A stretch of DNA of 64,000 nt from Phoronis australis (lineage: Eukaryota; Phoronida; Phoronidae): positions 61,854-125,853 of the forward strand of contig NMRA01000360.1 in NCBI GenBank assembly GCA_002633005.1. Reading direction: 5' to 3'. A program made the position numbers and the translations under genes. The notes beneath the pieces were generated by a model that ran no database searches, was not told the origin of the DNA, and saw only the letters and a program-made list of their open reading frames with translations. Below are positions 12,541-24,100 of this stretch, piece after piece; the stretch's first letter is position 1; every line of letters starts with the position of its first letter.

Positions 12541-14605
12541 TGAAACGGGAAAACTCGTCAAAAATATCTTTTAAACAATTCCTGACGAAAGTACCATCTC
12601 GCAACGTCTAGTACAGAGGATTTCACTTTCCCATGCCAGGACATTTCCAGAAAAAATCACGATTTTTGAAATACGTGAGAAGGAAATACTCTGTGGTTAC
12701 CACAGACTTTCTAATCTCACTCCCACTCATAATAAATGCGTGCATGCGCTCACAGTCAGTTGTTTGAAGTCGCTTGAAGTCAATGGTCACGTTTTCCATA
12801 TAAGGCAAATGTGCTACGTCTATGTCTTGCCATACCAAATAAGTAGAAGTGATTTGCCTTGTAGGAGAAAAATCAATGAAGTGGCTATCAGATGACAGAA
12901 CGTTTCTTTCAAATTTGAAATTAAAAGAAAATGCTTTGATATCAACAGAAATTAAAATCTTTACGAACAAACTCTAAAAATACCTGGTGGGCAGGTTGAA
13001 TTCTGTTTCAGTGGCAGAGAACCATTTCCAATATTGCAATATAGTCAGTTTATCGCGTTCCAGGCCTATTTAATACACAACATGGATGAAATGAACGAGA
13101 GATGCGCCAGAGACGAGTGTCAAGACTTCAGTGGCTAACAGAGCGTCAACGTTTAACGGGGACACCTGAACAGTTCAGTTTGCGCATACAGAAAGGCGGC
13201 ACCTAATCTGTCTGTCCTACAAAGACTTTCTCGTGTCCATGCTAAGCGCGCTATTTTTAGCAGTTTTACGCGGTGTCATTTTAGCCACTGTCATGTCGTT
13301 TATCATTCCTGTGGTGTAATGCTTGCATCCAATCTTGAGAGCGATTGCAGTACAGAGTTCTTAAGTGTGTGTGAGGAATCAGAGCCTTACAACGTCTCCT
13401 CTTCAAGGTCAGAGACTCCCCGCACGATTTGCGATATCAGTGTTGGCATTGTCTGTGAGCACCATGTACGCACCATCAGGTTCGAGCTGAACTCCCTTTC
13501 TGAGAGCTTTTGGTGTAAGGCTCTGATACTCCCTACTTACCGAGGGTGGTGAGGGAAGGAGAGGGAACTAGTGCATACAGACACAGTTTGTCGGTTTGGA
13601 CCGACAGTGATTGCGCCTGAAGTTAATGCCGGCAGTTGTCATTGTGTGGGTTGCGTCCTCGCCTGGCCCCTCTGCATCTCTCGTAAAATTTATTAACTTG
13701 TTTGTAATGTTTTGTAACTTTTGTTAGAATATTCAATTATAAATTTGTTCAAATTTCTCAATTGTCGGTGATAATAGTCATTCGCTAGTGTTTCCCCAAT
13801 TTTATTTTATCTATTTCTATATGTACACGATAACGTGGTACCGAAATTGACGTATAGCGTACCGAGTGTGTGTGTCGATGATTCGTTACAGTCGTTGTCT
13901 CAGATGGTCGACGGGTGAGTCACGGGATGAGTGGGCGGAGCGACAGTCTGGTGACTGGTTAATCATGGCTAGTAGTTCTCTGGTATATTATAACCTGCCT
14001 CTGGTAGCGTGTGCACTTTCGGCACTTCTGATAGGCAAATTTAGTGCTGACAAAGGACTCTCGCGACTTAATACTGTATTTTTTATTGTACAGTCTATTC
14101 TTGTCCGTAAAGTACTCAAACGGTAGTATTTTCCTTTAAATACACCAATGATCTCTTTACAAACAGAGGTCGGAGAAAACCTTTTGAAAAGTCACTGAAG
14201 CCATAACTCGACATAAGAGATTTCCTTTGTAACAAACATTCGCACTCAAATAAAGTCTAAATATGATTACATTACATTGGAACAGGAGAGCCAAAAAGGA
14301 GCGCTTTTACTCTTACGAAAATGGGGACTGTCCTTTGCGGATATTAATTAAGGAATGTGTAGCTTTAATTTTGAGGCTATAAGCTCGTCACCGATACGGT
14401 GTGCTCTTTTACAAGTTACCAGCTGCCAATTCCACTTCTGACGCGAGAACCAATGAAATTTAATGACAGCATTGCACGATTATCCACAATGCTTACAATT
14501 TCGCCCCCTTGATTCTCGCGACTGACTAGCGTTCTTGAATCTTCCTTCGTTACTAAGACAGCAATAATTAAACAGAAATTCCTTACTTGTATATCACTCT
14601 AGATC
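12541..14605. other. Intergenic, with one short inverted repeat
   Basis: No supported gene. The perfect 12-base inverted pair tcagagccttac (13379-13390) and gtaaggctctga (13515-13526) brackets about 125 bp and could be ends of a tiny MITE. The 86-codon frame at 13866-14126 has no recognisable family features. Confidence 0.45.
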
Positions 14606-14609
14606 TTGA

Positions 14610-14745
14610 GCACCGACTCCAACCCAGGAACCCACACTTGGTGTAATATTTCTGATGGTGTTGCGTAGTGGTGTATTTTTGCACTTGGTAGCTGTTGACG
14701 ATGGTTTTCACTGGATTAATGCTGCAACACCAGTGTGAGCTAAAA
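14610..14745. repeat. Dispersed repeat, copy 1
   Basis: The run ccacacttggtgtaatatt, then gtgttgcgtagtggtgta and gctgcaacaccagtgtgagc, matches 52715-52860 in the same order and spacing. This marks a dispersed repeat of unknown class. No coding potential is seen. Confidence 0.55.
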
Positions 14746-15008
14746 AGCAAGCACAAACATCAATTACCACAGTCATATCGAAATTCCTTGACAAAATACG
14801 ACTATATCACGATGTTATATCATTGTAACCGAGTTCAGTGGACAATATTACTATTGCGCTGCCACATTTACCACGGACACAGTGGTTTGTTTAATTGAAA
14901 CCTGGCCTGAACACCTCGTTGCATTCTACAATCTTGAATGCTTATTTAACACGCACTTCTTTACACTTTGCGATAAAACATCGCGGTAAAGAATATAACC
15001 TGAGTGAC

Positions 15009-15915
15009 TCACTTGTCTCCAACGGCTCGTTTTCCTTGACTCTTTTCGTAGTCACGAATCACTTTCTGTAAGTGCTTGGGTAGGTCTTCAAACTTAAGGA
15101 CTCTCAGGGCCTTGATCTCCTCCGCAGTCGGAAAGTCAATTTCTTTCGGAACACTAAAGTGACAGATTGATTAATAATTTAAGAGAAATTTAATAATGAA
15201 AATAAGGCAGACTGGTCTGGGATAGAAGTAAACTGCTAAAGGTATCCAACAGTCGAAATAAAAAAGTCGAATAGGATTACCGAAACCGGAGTTGACGCTT
15301 AAATAATTTATCGCTGTACTCCAACACCCTTTCTCACTGCGGGAAGTAGCACTTTGAATTGATCGTGTAACATGGCTTCTCGTTAATTAATGTGACGAAG
15401 TAATATTAGGACGTTCTGTTTGGTTGGAAAATACCATTCTAACATTCTGATTGGTTGATGTTGAGAAAGCGACAATTTTACAATACCGTAGGCAGACCAA
15501 GTAGTTTACTATTGTACTACTGAACACCTCTTGGGCAGACCCAGTAAAGATTTCAGCGACCAATTATTGTGACAACAACCCCTGGTGTCAGAAATCCGAG
15601 AATTTTCACAAAATGTCACCAAGTTTTCTATTAAGTAAGTGTATCCCCTAACGTTTGTTAAAACATTAAAACATTCCGGGATTCCCCTTTAAGTTTTGAG
15701 TTAACTTACGTAGCCCGAGCGGATCTTTTGCCTGTTGCCTGGCCTTTCTCATACGCCGTGATCACATCCTGAAGATGTTTGGGCAGATCTTCGAATTTCA
15801 AAGCTCGCAAAGCATTAATTTCGTTGGCAGTGAGAAAGTCTATTTCTTTTGGGACGTTTACACATTGAACATGCAGAACGATTTGAACAAACGTAAGCGC
15901 CAGCAAGCCATACAT
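15009..15915 (-). CDS. Secreted two-repeat peptide precursor, unknown family
   Basis: Two exons on the minus strand. Exon 1 (15710-15915) starts at an ATG in a strong context (caccATG) and encodes a hydrophobic signal peptide (MYGLLALTFVQIVLHVQC), followed by repeat 1: VPKEIDF, then LKFEDLPKHLQ, then EKGQATGKR. It ends at a GTAAGT donor after two bases of a codon (phase 2). Exon 2 (about 15009-15153) begins after ctttag and continues in phase with repeat 2: again VPKEIDF, LKFEDLPKHLQ, EKSQGKR. It then reaches TGA, or a GTGAGT donor, again in phase 2. An acceptor-like tract ending in gtgcag lies just upstream of the ATG, suggesting a 5'UTR intron. There are no cysteines after the signal peptide. 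The GKR motifs resemble dibasic or amidation processing sites (inference). No known family recognised. Confidence 0.75.
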
Positions 15916-16185
15916 GGTGACTCTCGTTTGTTTTGAAGACTGCACGGAAAGAAGCAAGGTGTCCGATTTGATAAGCTATCTGTGCATTATATTACTGATA
16001 CCTGGCCAGAGTTATCTCCGCGTGCTACCACCTGTGGAATTTTCAGAAGAAAAGAGCGTGACATCATACAACTAGAAAGATTATTGTCACGGCGTGACAA
16101 TAACGGACTCTGCGCGTGCGTATTACTGGAATTATTATGGTAAGTTACTGACAGCAACCCGTTTACCAATATAAAAAGGAATTCT
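15916..16185. other. Upstream region of the secreted-peptide gene
   Basis: On the minus strand a pyrimidine tract ending in gtgcag at about 15945 looks like a 3' splice site ahead of the start codon, so the promoter and first non-coding exon probably lie further right. No TATA element was identified. Confidence 0.4.
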
Positions 16186-16189
16186 TTAA

Positions 16190-17125
16190 AATTGTAGGAG
16201 AAATTACATATTAATTTTTTGATGACCTTTCCACTAATTGACCTCTTCCGGTGCATTATGAGCCCCGATGAGGGAGTAATTGTTAACTCGATTAAAAGTG
16301 TGGTTAATACTAATAATCACAGATGTTTTACTTTAAGCACTTCAGAATACAAGATGAATGAAGTGGTCAAACTTTCAGAAGAAAAATACACCTAATGACC
16401 CCATGGGTGCACCAAATGACCTAAAAATTTAGAATTCAAACTCAATCGCACTTAGTAAACAGATACGTAATTATGAAGTCTCTAGCTCAAAATTTTAGTT
16501 TGCACTCAATGACCTTTGACCTATTTTTTCTGATTGGTTAGGCCTATTGCGAAGTAAAGTAGGGTATTCACTTGGCATGTTGACTTGCACCAGTGTGCTG
16601 AAATTGAAAAGAATTCCTAAAAAAACGTAAGATATAACATTTTGAACGTTGCATGACCTTTGCACTAATTGACCTTATCCGGTGTATTTTAAGCATCTTT
16701 AGAAGAATTATTGGAAAGCCAATGGAAAATGTGTTTAACGCTGAGAATCACAGTTGTCTAACGGTTGAAACAGAATACTTGCTGATTGAAAAGGTCAAAT
16801 TTTCAGAAGAAAAATGCACCTAATGACCCCATGTTTGCACTAAATGACCTGAAACTTTGGATTTCGATTTGATTTGCCTGTGGCAATCAGACCTGTCAAT
16901 TTGAAGTGTCTAGCTCAAAATTTTAGTTTGCACCAAATGACCTTTAACCTATTTCACCTGATTGGATGACCCGATTTCTTAGAAAAGTAATTTTTAAAAT
17001 TGTCATATTGATTTATACCTGTGCACCGAATTTAAAAAAGATAGCTTTAAAACTTGAAGGAGGAGTAGCATTTTGAAAATTATATGACCTTTGCACCAAA
17101 CGACCTCTTCCGGTGCAATATGGAA
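16190..17125. repeat. Diverged tandem repeat, ~430 bp period
   Basis: Three starts of one unit are seen: gacctcttccggtgcattatg near 16240, gaccttatccggtgtatttt near 16670 and gacctcttccggtgcaatatg near 17100. Two full units share tagctcaaaattttagtttg (16482, 16910) and cctaatgaccccatg (16391, 16819). Within a unit a shorter motif, tgcaccaaatgacct, recurs several times, so short repeats are nested in the long one. The spacing is about 428 bp and the copies have diverged by point changes and small indels. Confidence 0.8.
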
Positions 17126-17129
17126 TATG

Positions 17130-17695
17130 ATTATATATTCAATCAAAATTTATATACTGTCAAAAGTCATATGCTGAATTTAAAGACCGTACCTGCACCC
17201 AATTTGGAGTTATTAAGCCTCAAAGTTGGTCGGAAGAAGAATAAGAATAAGAATAAAATTGAAGAAAACCCAGGAACAACAGTACTCTGCGCTTACACGT
17301 GCAGAGTAATTATTGAATTTCATCGAAGCCAATATGATGGTTTTCAGACCCTAAAATGCGACATTGACCAACGTGGAGCAGACGCATTGACCGAGTGTGA
17401 AAGGATGACATTGTTTTTATTATATGATTACATCTACCAAGTAATTCTTAGGAGGCGGCTATGCCTGGGCTTTTGATCGTATGGCGATCACTTGATCGGC
17501 CAGTTAGCTGCCAGTGTTTACCCATAACTTTAAGGAGAGATATTTGAAGAAAAACTTCCAGAAGATGCTTTTATGGATAAAGCACCAACCGATTATATTT
17601 TGGAAAGATTACGTGAATTGGGATCATACAACGATCGTATATATTATAAAAACCACATTTTTCATTGTACTACACTCAAATTTACACGCATGATT
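17130..17695. other. Intergenic, weak open frame only
   Basis: The open frame at 17084-17476 (130 codons) begins inside the tandem repeat and has a lysine/asparagine-rich low-complexity stretch. I see no domain and do not call it a gene. Confidence 0.4.
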
Positions 17696-17699
17696 TACT

Positions 17700-17835
17700 A
17701 CCTCGCTGGTTCCCTGCGTGCCGCTAAGTGGTCGGTAGCCAGCACGCAGGTATCATTTACTTTTCCTCGGGAAATTTTTTCATACCGACGTTTCTGATTG
17801 GCGAGTCGAATTCTCAACAGGCAGCGCTCTACGCA
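17700..17835 (+). repeat. Dispersed repeat, solitary copy of the 58.5-59.1 kb element end
   Basis: From cgctggttccctgcgtgccg through gccagcacgcaggtatca and cctcgggaaat to gaattctcaacaggcagcgc, this matches the reverse complement of 58925-59063 nearly base for base. Only one end is present; I found no matching second terminus downstream. Confidence 0.7.
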
Positions 17836-18187
17836 AGCAAACTAGTGCATTACTACAATATTGTAATTTTGTCATAATTGTTCATTTGTTTGGGTTTGTT
17901 TTGCTCTACTGGTCTGCCTGTCATCGCTCAAAAATCACTCATACCCTGTGTTGACGCCAGGAATGACATGGTTTTCAAATTGGTCCTGTTATCTCTCAGT
18001 TTACTAATTTGTCTCTTAATTGAATAACTATTCACTTTGGATTTACTTTATGTTAGCACAGCAAAAGGTTTCAGATATGTTTCTGTCAACTTGCTTTGTT
18101 TTCTGTCGATTAACTTCTATGGCCCATCCAGCCTGAGTATCCATGTGATGTCAGTACTGCTCTTTTCTGTAGTAAACATGTTTATGT

Positions 18188-18243
18188 CGTAGACCAAGGG
18201 GGTCACCCGTCCAAACTTGGTCGGGTGACTTACTTGGTCTACG
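18188..18243. repeat. Short hairpin
   Basis: The arms cgtagaccaagggggtcacc and the complement of ggtgacttacttggtctacg pair with about three mismatches over 22 bp around a 12-base loop. A related string, gtcgtagaacaaagggggtc, occurs at 29466, so the hairpin belongs to a small dispersed family. Confidence 0.55.
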
Positions 18244-20780
18244 ATTTTGACAAATTGTCCATTCGGAGAAGCATTGCTTGCAAGCGATAGGATGACCATT
18301 AACATATGTTGCAGAAACAGTGGTAGTTGCTTTCTGTATGTCATGGCACAAGTGGTTGCGATTCAATAAAGTGTCGCAGGATGAAAGCGAGGTCAATACA
18401 AAATGTTATCATGTTTTATTCATTAAGCCAAAATGATTCAACCTTTTAACATAATAAGTAACTTAAAATGCACAATACTTTACATAATTTAGCATTACAA
18501 ACACTGTCCAACAGCACAAGTTTCCATGATATGAAAGTGGACATACGTGTATTTATTACCAGTGATTCCTTACACCAGAATTTGACAAGCATGATTTAAA
18601 AATATGAAGTTGCAAGGAATAAGAATTGGAGGCTTGAAGCTTCACAATCCAACATACCTTATTTCTCTAATTAAGATTCTTCATATTGTTGACTTGATAA
18701 CCTGAATTAAGAAGCAATAAATTACAAAACATCACTTGAAAGCAATTGAGACTTAAAATTTAGAAAAATATGAATCATTTTGTGATACCTAATCAAGCCT
18801 TGAACAGCAGTTGACAGTTAAACAAAAAGCCATTTCAAAATTATTTCAGCTATTTTTTTTAGCTTAGTGCAAGATCACATGAATGGGACATTCACAGTAA
18901 AATAATTCGCATATATCTTATATTTGTGCACCAAAAACACGAAAATTGAACAAAGTTCCTTTTTGTAGCAACGTTTGTCAAAATGTATCAACGTTTAATC
19001 TTCACAAATTACAAAGTAACAGGTTGAACATTCCTTCCAGTTCAGCAAAAGTCGCCATGTTGTCGGTGCCGCCAGAAATGAGAAGAAGTTCAACGGGAAT
19101 TGTGAGCACATTCATCACTTAATAAGTAACATCTGCGAGGCTGAAATTTGGTGAAAACTGTTGAATCGAGCAGAATAGTAAGTAAAGGTATGTCTCACTA
19201 AATTTTACAGTAAATTGTTGGCGAAAACAATTTACACAAAGTTTTAAACTCGTAACTTATGCCGCTGTCCTCCAATATGACCGACGCGATCCAAATAAAG
19301 TGACCAAAATTTCGCCACAAAAATGGCAATAACGTTACACTGCTTGCCCCGATTTTGATACTTTTTCGATTTTTACTTAGTAGAATGCACTACTTTTCCG
19401 ATGATAGCAAAGCACTTTTTCAAAACAAGAAAAAAAATCAAAACGAAAAAAATTAGTTCGACTCATATTGGTTCCGTAGGGAACTAAACACCAATGCTAT
19501 TAAGTACGCGTAACAATCCAAAAAATTCAACCACTAACTACATACTATAAATACACTACATATGTATACGAATCACGAGATATTACTGACAAAACAAAAT
19601 AATGAAGACTTTTCGAGCAAGCGATAGCACATTCAGTTACAAGGAAAAAATGGCGGCGTTCAGGACAAGTTCCTGAACTGATGAGCCGGAAATGTGGGTA
19701 CGGAAATAACCGATGACAGCCGGTAATTAGACGCTCACAGAGAAGGGTCAAATACTGTTAAAAAATCGCTTTTGGCAAGAAAGGCGAAAAGAATATAAAG
19801 AAAGGGTGTCGAAAATAAGATTTTATTTAGTAAGTATCTTTGGATACTGGAACCACATGGGCAGTTTGAGACCAGGACTTTAAAAATACACCGCAAACTA
19901 GCGGAGTCTTGCTTGATCTGTCTTTTCTCTCAAAAAACTTGCCCTACTGAACATACGCCTACCTGTAGGAATACCTTAGTTCTAAGAGATGACCAGCAGC
20001 GACCGAGGTACGTAAAAACCCAATCATGCTCAGGATCACGACGCCACTGTATCGTGTGCGCAGGCCGTCGAAGTCCGTTACTTCAATCCCCAGACCTATA
20101 TTTTATCTGATATGCTTGAAGTCCGACGTCAGTGTATCTCCGTTCGAGTGAAATCGGTCCTCTGTGCAGTAAGCAACAACTCCTGACTTTTCCGAAATTT
20201 CGATTTTAACCGCCCCTGCTCGGCTTACCGCCCACCCCGTTTTTTTAGATTCCCAGTTTAAGCGCGGACGAGTACGGTAGTTAGTTTGCGTATGGTCAAG
20301 CAGTTCTGATCTTGCAACTGGTAACCAAACCAAAGGGTGTGAAATCACCAAGCAACGGTATGAAACCAATAAACGAAAACAGGAATTAATTCCGAAATGA
20401 AAGAAAGATTTTGACTGGTTGCCGTACGGTTTGATAGTAAAATGTGTTGTGTCCCGTGTGAAAAATACGCCGACGAAATCAGTTCATCTGTTGCGTCTGT
20501 GTCAGATGTGTTCAGGATTGAATCATTGAAAAGTCATGAACAGTCGTCGGCTCACTCAGTAGCTTATAAAAATTCATTATATAATTGAATTGAAAAGCCA
20601 GGGTAAACTTGTAGCGTGTTCACTGGTGAAATCCAAATACAAATACCCACTTTAAAATTAATAAACTTGTGTAAAATTTAAATGTGTAATATATGCTCTA
20701 ACATGTTTATTGAGCTTGTACTAACAGGTATAATGTGCGACATTCACATATGTGTGAAAAGTATAACTTGAGTTTGATTA
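18244..20780. other. Intergenic, no feature seen
   Basis: About 2.5 kb of AT-rich DNA without a supported exon or repeat. Open frames at 19545-19751 and 20103-20369 (minus) have no recognisable motif. Confidence 0.45.
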
Positions 20781-20785
20781 TCTTT

Positions 20786-20872
20786 GGACAAGTGTCTTTT
20801 AGGTCAGGACAAGTAAATTTCATTTCTACTTGTCCTACTGGACAAGTTAAAATAAAAGTTAATGCCGAGCCC
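20786..20872. repeat. Small hairpin element ending gccgagccctg
   Basis: The strings ggacaagt and acttgtcc recur as inverted and direct copies within 65 bp (ggacaagtgtc, ggacaagtaaa, tacttgtcc, ggacaagtt), followed by aatgccgagccctg, which looks like the right terminus of a CAGGGCTCG-ended element. No matching left end was found nearby. Confidence 0.45.
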
Positions 20873-21510
20873 TGGTTTTTGTTTTAAGCATTGTGCAATG
20901 GCTGACTTTGGTATGCGAAGCCTGTGGCTGTTATGTAAACTACAGTACGGTTACACGATCTCTGTCTATAGCGGCGACCCGGTAACGGAAGGGTTCACTG
21001 GGTTAGTGTCGTTGGATAGTAACGGGCCATTAGTGGCCCAGAAACGTAAACCGGTATACCGTACAAGCGTTATCAAGCAACAGATATCCAGTACTGGGCC
21101 AGTACTGTCATGTTTACTGGGTTGTTGTTGGTGGGAGTGGTTATGTCGTTATCGTCGATGGCATAGTAGTCACCCCGCCGCTCGGTGTCCAGCTATTGGA
21201 TTCGTGTACCTTGTGAGTATGTCTTTATCGTCTCTGTCACTGTTGTCATGGGTGCTGGGATAGGCGCCTAAGTTGAGCGGTGGGGTCGACGCGTCGTTCG
21301 ACGCTAAAGGGGTACATTATCGGTTTTACGGCTGAAAAATATCTTTGGGACTTATTTGACTGGTTAGATTTAAAGATGAGGGCTTTGATCAGAGCAACAA
21401 AATCAGTTGATTTTTCTGCTTTCATTACCAATCTCCAATTCTCGCCGTTGTCCACCAGGCATTTGTTGAAATCAAGGCCAGTGACGTTTAACATCAGTTA
21501 TGCTTAAAGT
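20873..21510. other. Intergenic, weak open frame only
   Basis: A 133-codon frame (20862-21263) starts inside the preceding repeat and shows no family features. It is not called as a gene. Confidence 0.4.
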
Positions 21511-21515
21511 ACCGT

Positions 21516-21585
21516 GCCTTTTTTCGACAGGGCTTTAGCTCTGCGACAGCGGGGTTCCAGGTTCGAATCCTCCCTCAGGCCGATT
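21516..21585 (+). repeat. tRNA-like SINE head fragment
   Basis: The run tttagctctgcgacagc resembles an A-box region, and ccaggttcgaatcctccc contains a perfect B-box. The distance between them is too short for a full tRNA and the T-stem does not pair cleanly, so this is more likely a SINE relic than a tRNA gene. Confidence 0.35.
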
Positions 21586-21589
21586 TCAG

Positions 21590-22395
21590 AACATTACTTT
21601 CTCACTGTCAGTCACTTAAACGCCAACATCATTGTCGTGGACGTTTTCATTACCCCGAAATGTTTAAGTTGTGGTGTATTTGTCGGTATCTTGGGGCTTG
21701 GTGTCGTTGCCTTCGTGGTGGATTTTCTTTCTTCAGTCGATTTCGTCAAGTTTCGCGTACGCTCATCACCGCTGAGTCTCCCGTTGAACTCAGACAACTT
21801 TTATTATGTCTATTCAGCACGCCCTTTGTACACCCAAGCTAATGAAACGGAAAGGTAATCGCTGGCATGACGTTCGCAGCAGAGGTGGTTGTCATTACAC
21901 CGAAATTGGTTTTCTCTGGTCTTTGTACAGAGTTTCAGGCTGAAATGTCGAAAGACACAAATTTGATTTGATACATTTTAAATATTACGAAGTAACTAAA
22001 AACGGTAACTTGGGTTCACCTTGACAAAGGGGCACTTGCCAAACGAACCTTGAATTTAAATTTGTTTCCATTTGATATTGTTAATTATGATCAGGGCTCG
22101 AAAATCCTCAAACATATGAATACGCACGATCGTGTCTCCGTAACCAATGCTTGTGATTTTTAGCTCATTAGTTCAACGATTTTTAAAAATCGAAAACCAT
22201 GCTGTTTTGCTTTTTCTAGATGAATGCCGCCGCAATATTTATATTCGCTAACTGCGAAGCGATACCGAAGCTAGTTTACAGTGAAACAACGCGTGTAGGT
22301 GAGATAAAAGGTAATATATATTATGACAAACTAAACTACTACAGATATCGAGAAATACAAAAGTTATATAATATGTTGAACTGTAAAGGTGGGTG
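21590..22395. other. Intergenic, no feature seen
   Basis: Overlapping open frames on both strands have no motif. A possible element terminus, cagggctcgaaaatcc, lies at about 22090. Confidence 0.4.
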
Positions 22396-22921
22396 ACAAT
22401 CTGCCACAGATGCAGCAAAAGGATGCATCCGCCCACCCAAGGGAGAGAGAGCGAGGCTGACAAAAGTAGCATGAGCAAAAGGGGGTAAAAGTAGTCATGA
22501 AAATAAGAAAAATACGAACTTTGAGTGGGAAAGCTAGGCAGCATGACAAAAAATCATAGAGCAACACAACAAGGTGGCGAAATCATAGTAACTGAAACCG
22601 GAGAGGAATATAAAGCTATCGTGAATAGATAAAAACTAAGGAATATACATCGGGAACCTACAAAACCAACAAAAACCATACTGTCTACGCAGGTACAAGG
22701 AAACGTATAGACAAACATACGTACAGATAAGTAACAGCAAACGGTGCCAACGTAAAACGATATAGCTTATGGAAAAAAATTGCTAAGTAGAGAATAACCC
22801 ATAATAGGGGATGAGGTAAACCAACAACAAGTATAAAAGGGACGGGAAAGAGTGCCCGGGAGGGAGAACCCCGAAAAGTGAGTGGAAAAGGCGCGACAAT
22901 GAAAATGGAGAGTGAGTGAAT

Positions 22922-23123
22922 CAGGACAATACAGGCACCCTAGGGTGAAAAAGGGGGAGTGAAAAAGGCACTGGCAATACAAATGCCCATGAACGGGACA
23001 CTGGCAATACAGTTGCCCCGTGATGAAGGGGGGTTGGTGAGTAAGACGGGGCACTGGAAATACAGATGCCTCGGGAGAGGAAACGGTGTAATGAGAGGAA
23101 GCACTGATAATACAGCTGCCCCT
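22922..23123 (-). repeat. Hairpin repeat array downstream of the recombinase
   Basis: Five copies of a ~24-bp motif of the form gggcactggcaatacagttgcccc lie at 22922-22940, 22965-22987, 22994-23019, 23047-23073 and 23097-23123, separated by unrelated spacers. In most copies the outer bases pair (ggggca with tgcccc) around a conserved loop containing caatacag. This region would form the 3' non-coding part of the element's RNA. Confidence 0.75.
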
Positions 23124-23184
23124 TGGTGGTAAATGATTATGTCAATGAAGGAGGGGAACGTTAGTAGCGGGGAAGTTTAAGGAT

Positions 23185-24100
23185 GAGAGACGAATGTAGT
23201 TCTTCAGCGCGTCAGACTCCCAGCGACCCATACGCTGAATGGTGGAGTCTGGAATTCAGAGGGTAGCAGCGGAGGTGGCTGCACCAATACGGAAACTATG
23301 AGATTTATAGCATTGAGGTTCGAGACCTACACACTCGAGTACCAAGTTAGGGTGGCTAGTGAAGTAAGAGCGAGTTATGGGAGAACCATTGGGGAACTGG
23401 AAGAGAGGGCCGGATGAGTGTTTGGAGAGATTGAGATAGTGCTGAAGGGTTTCAACAGGGCAATGGGGACCTGTAGAACGAGAGATGACGAGAATGGTCG
23501 GAGTGTGGTCGTGGTGTTTGTAGTGGGATACATGGACGTGGAGGTGACTGAGACATCGGAGACCTGGAGGACCGAGGTGGAGGGTGAGGCAGAGGTGGCG
23601 ACAGTAAATTCGCTAACACGAAGGAAGGCGTGAAAGGCGGTGGAAAACATAGCAGCACAGAGAGATGCGTGGAAGTAAGAGTTGAGAGCAGAGGGTAAGG
23701 CGTTGAGAAGGCGGTGAAGAATAGATGTTGTTATCGGGAGCCGGGTGTCCACGGATTGCCGCAAATTGGACACACCCTTCAGAATTTTCGTGACCAGAAA
23801 GGAGTGAACAGGGTCAGGCAAGGAGTCCAGTTTATGCATGAAACCTATGGCGGAGACATAGGTAGAGATGGTGGATGCAGTTAAGCCAGAGGGGAAGAGA
23901 TGTGCTATGTAAGAAGCTAAGGTCGATGTGGAGACAGGAAACACAGGCAAGGGGAATGCTGATGATGAATGGTAATGGAGGAAATGAGAAAAGACTCGGC
24001 GGTAAGTTGAAATGGTGGATGGGGCAAGGGACGCCCGGAGGAGCGAAGTCAGAACGTAAGGAGGTGCTGTGGAACTGCGGTCGGTGTTGGAGAGAGCCAT
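23185..24100 (-). pseudogene. Tyrosine recombinase of the DIRS/Ngaro-like element
   Basis: The frame 23375-24100 opens with an N-terminal core-binding-like part (LAPSTISTYRRVF, LTASTISTYVSAIGF) and contains the first catalytic arginine in FHAFLRVSEF at about 23620. A frame change at about 23390 is needed to continue into YKSHSFRIGAAT (the H-x-x-R box, about 23290) and IQRMGRWESDA followed by the nucleophile in NYIRLS at about 23197. A TGA at 23257-23259 interrupts this last part. All expected catalytic positions can therefore be seen, but not in one frame. The enzyme would insert the circular cDNA intermediate (known for the family). Confidence 0.85.

Noticed and set aside
13379-13526. MITE defined by the 12-base inverted pair
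   Set aside because: The match does not extend beyond 12 bases, there is no target duplication and no second copy in the window; it is noted only in the intergenic entry.
17084-17476. 130-codon open frame as a gene
   Set aside because: It starts inside the tandem repeat, includes a low-complexity Lys/Asn run and has no domain, splice sites or good start context.
18117-18396. Minus-strand open frames as small proteins
   Set aside because: They span a hairpin repeat in two overlapping frames and lack any family resemblance.
20862-21263. 133-codon open frame
   Set aside because: The start lies in a dispersed repeat terminus, and the translation is rich in Trp/Ser/Leu with no motif.
22922-23123. 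CRISPR-like array
   Set aside because: Repeats are degenerate with irregular spacers inside a eukaryotic retroelement; no cas-like gene exists.
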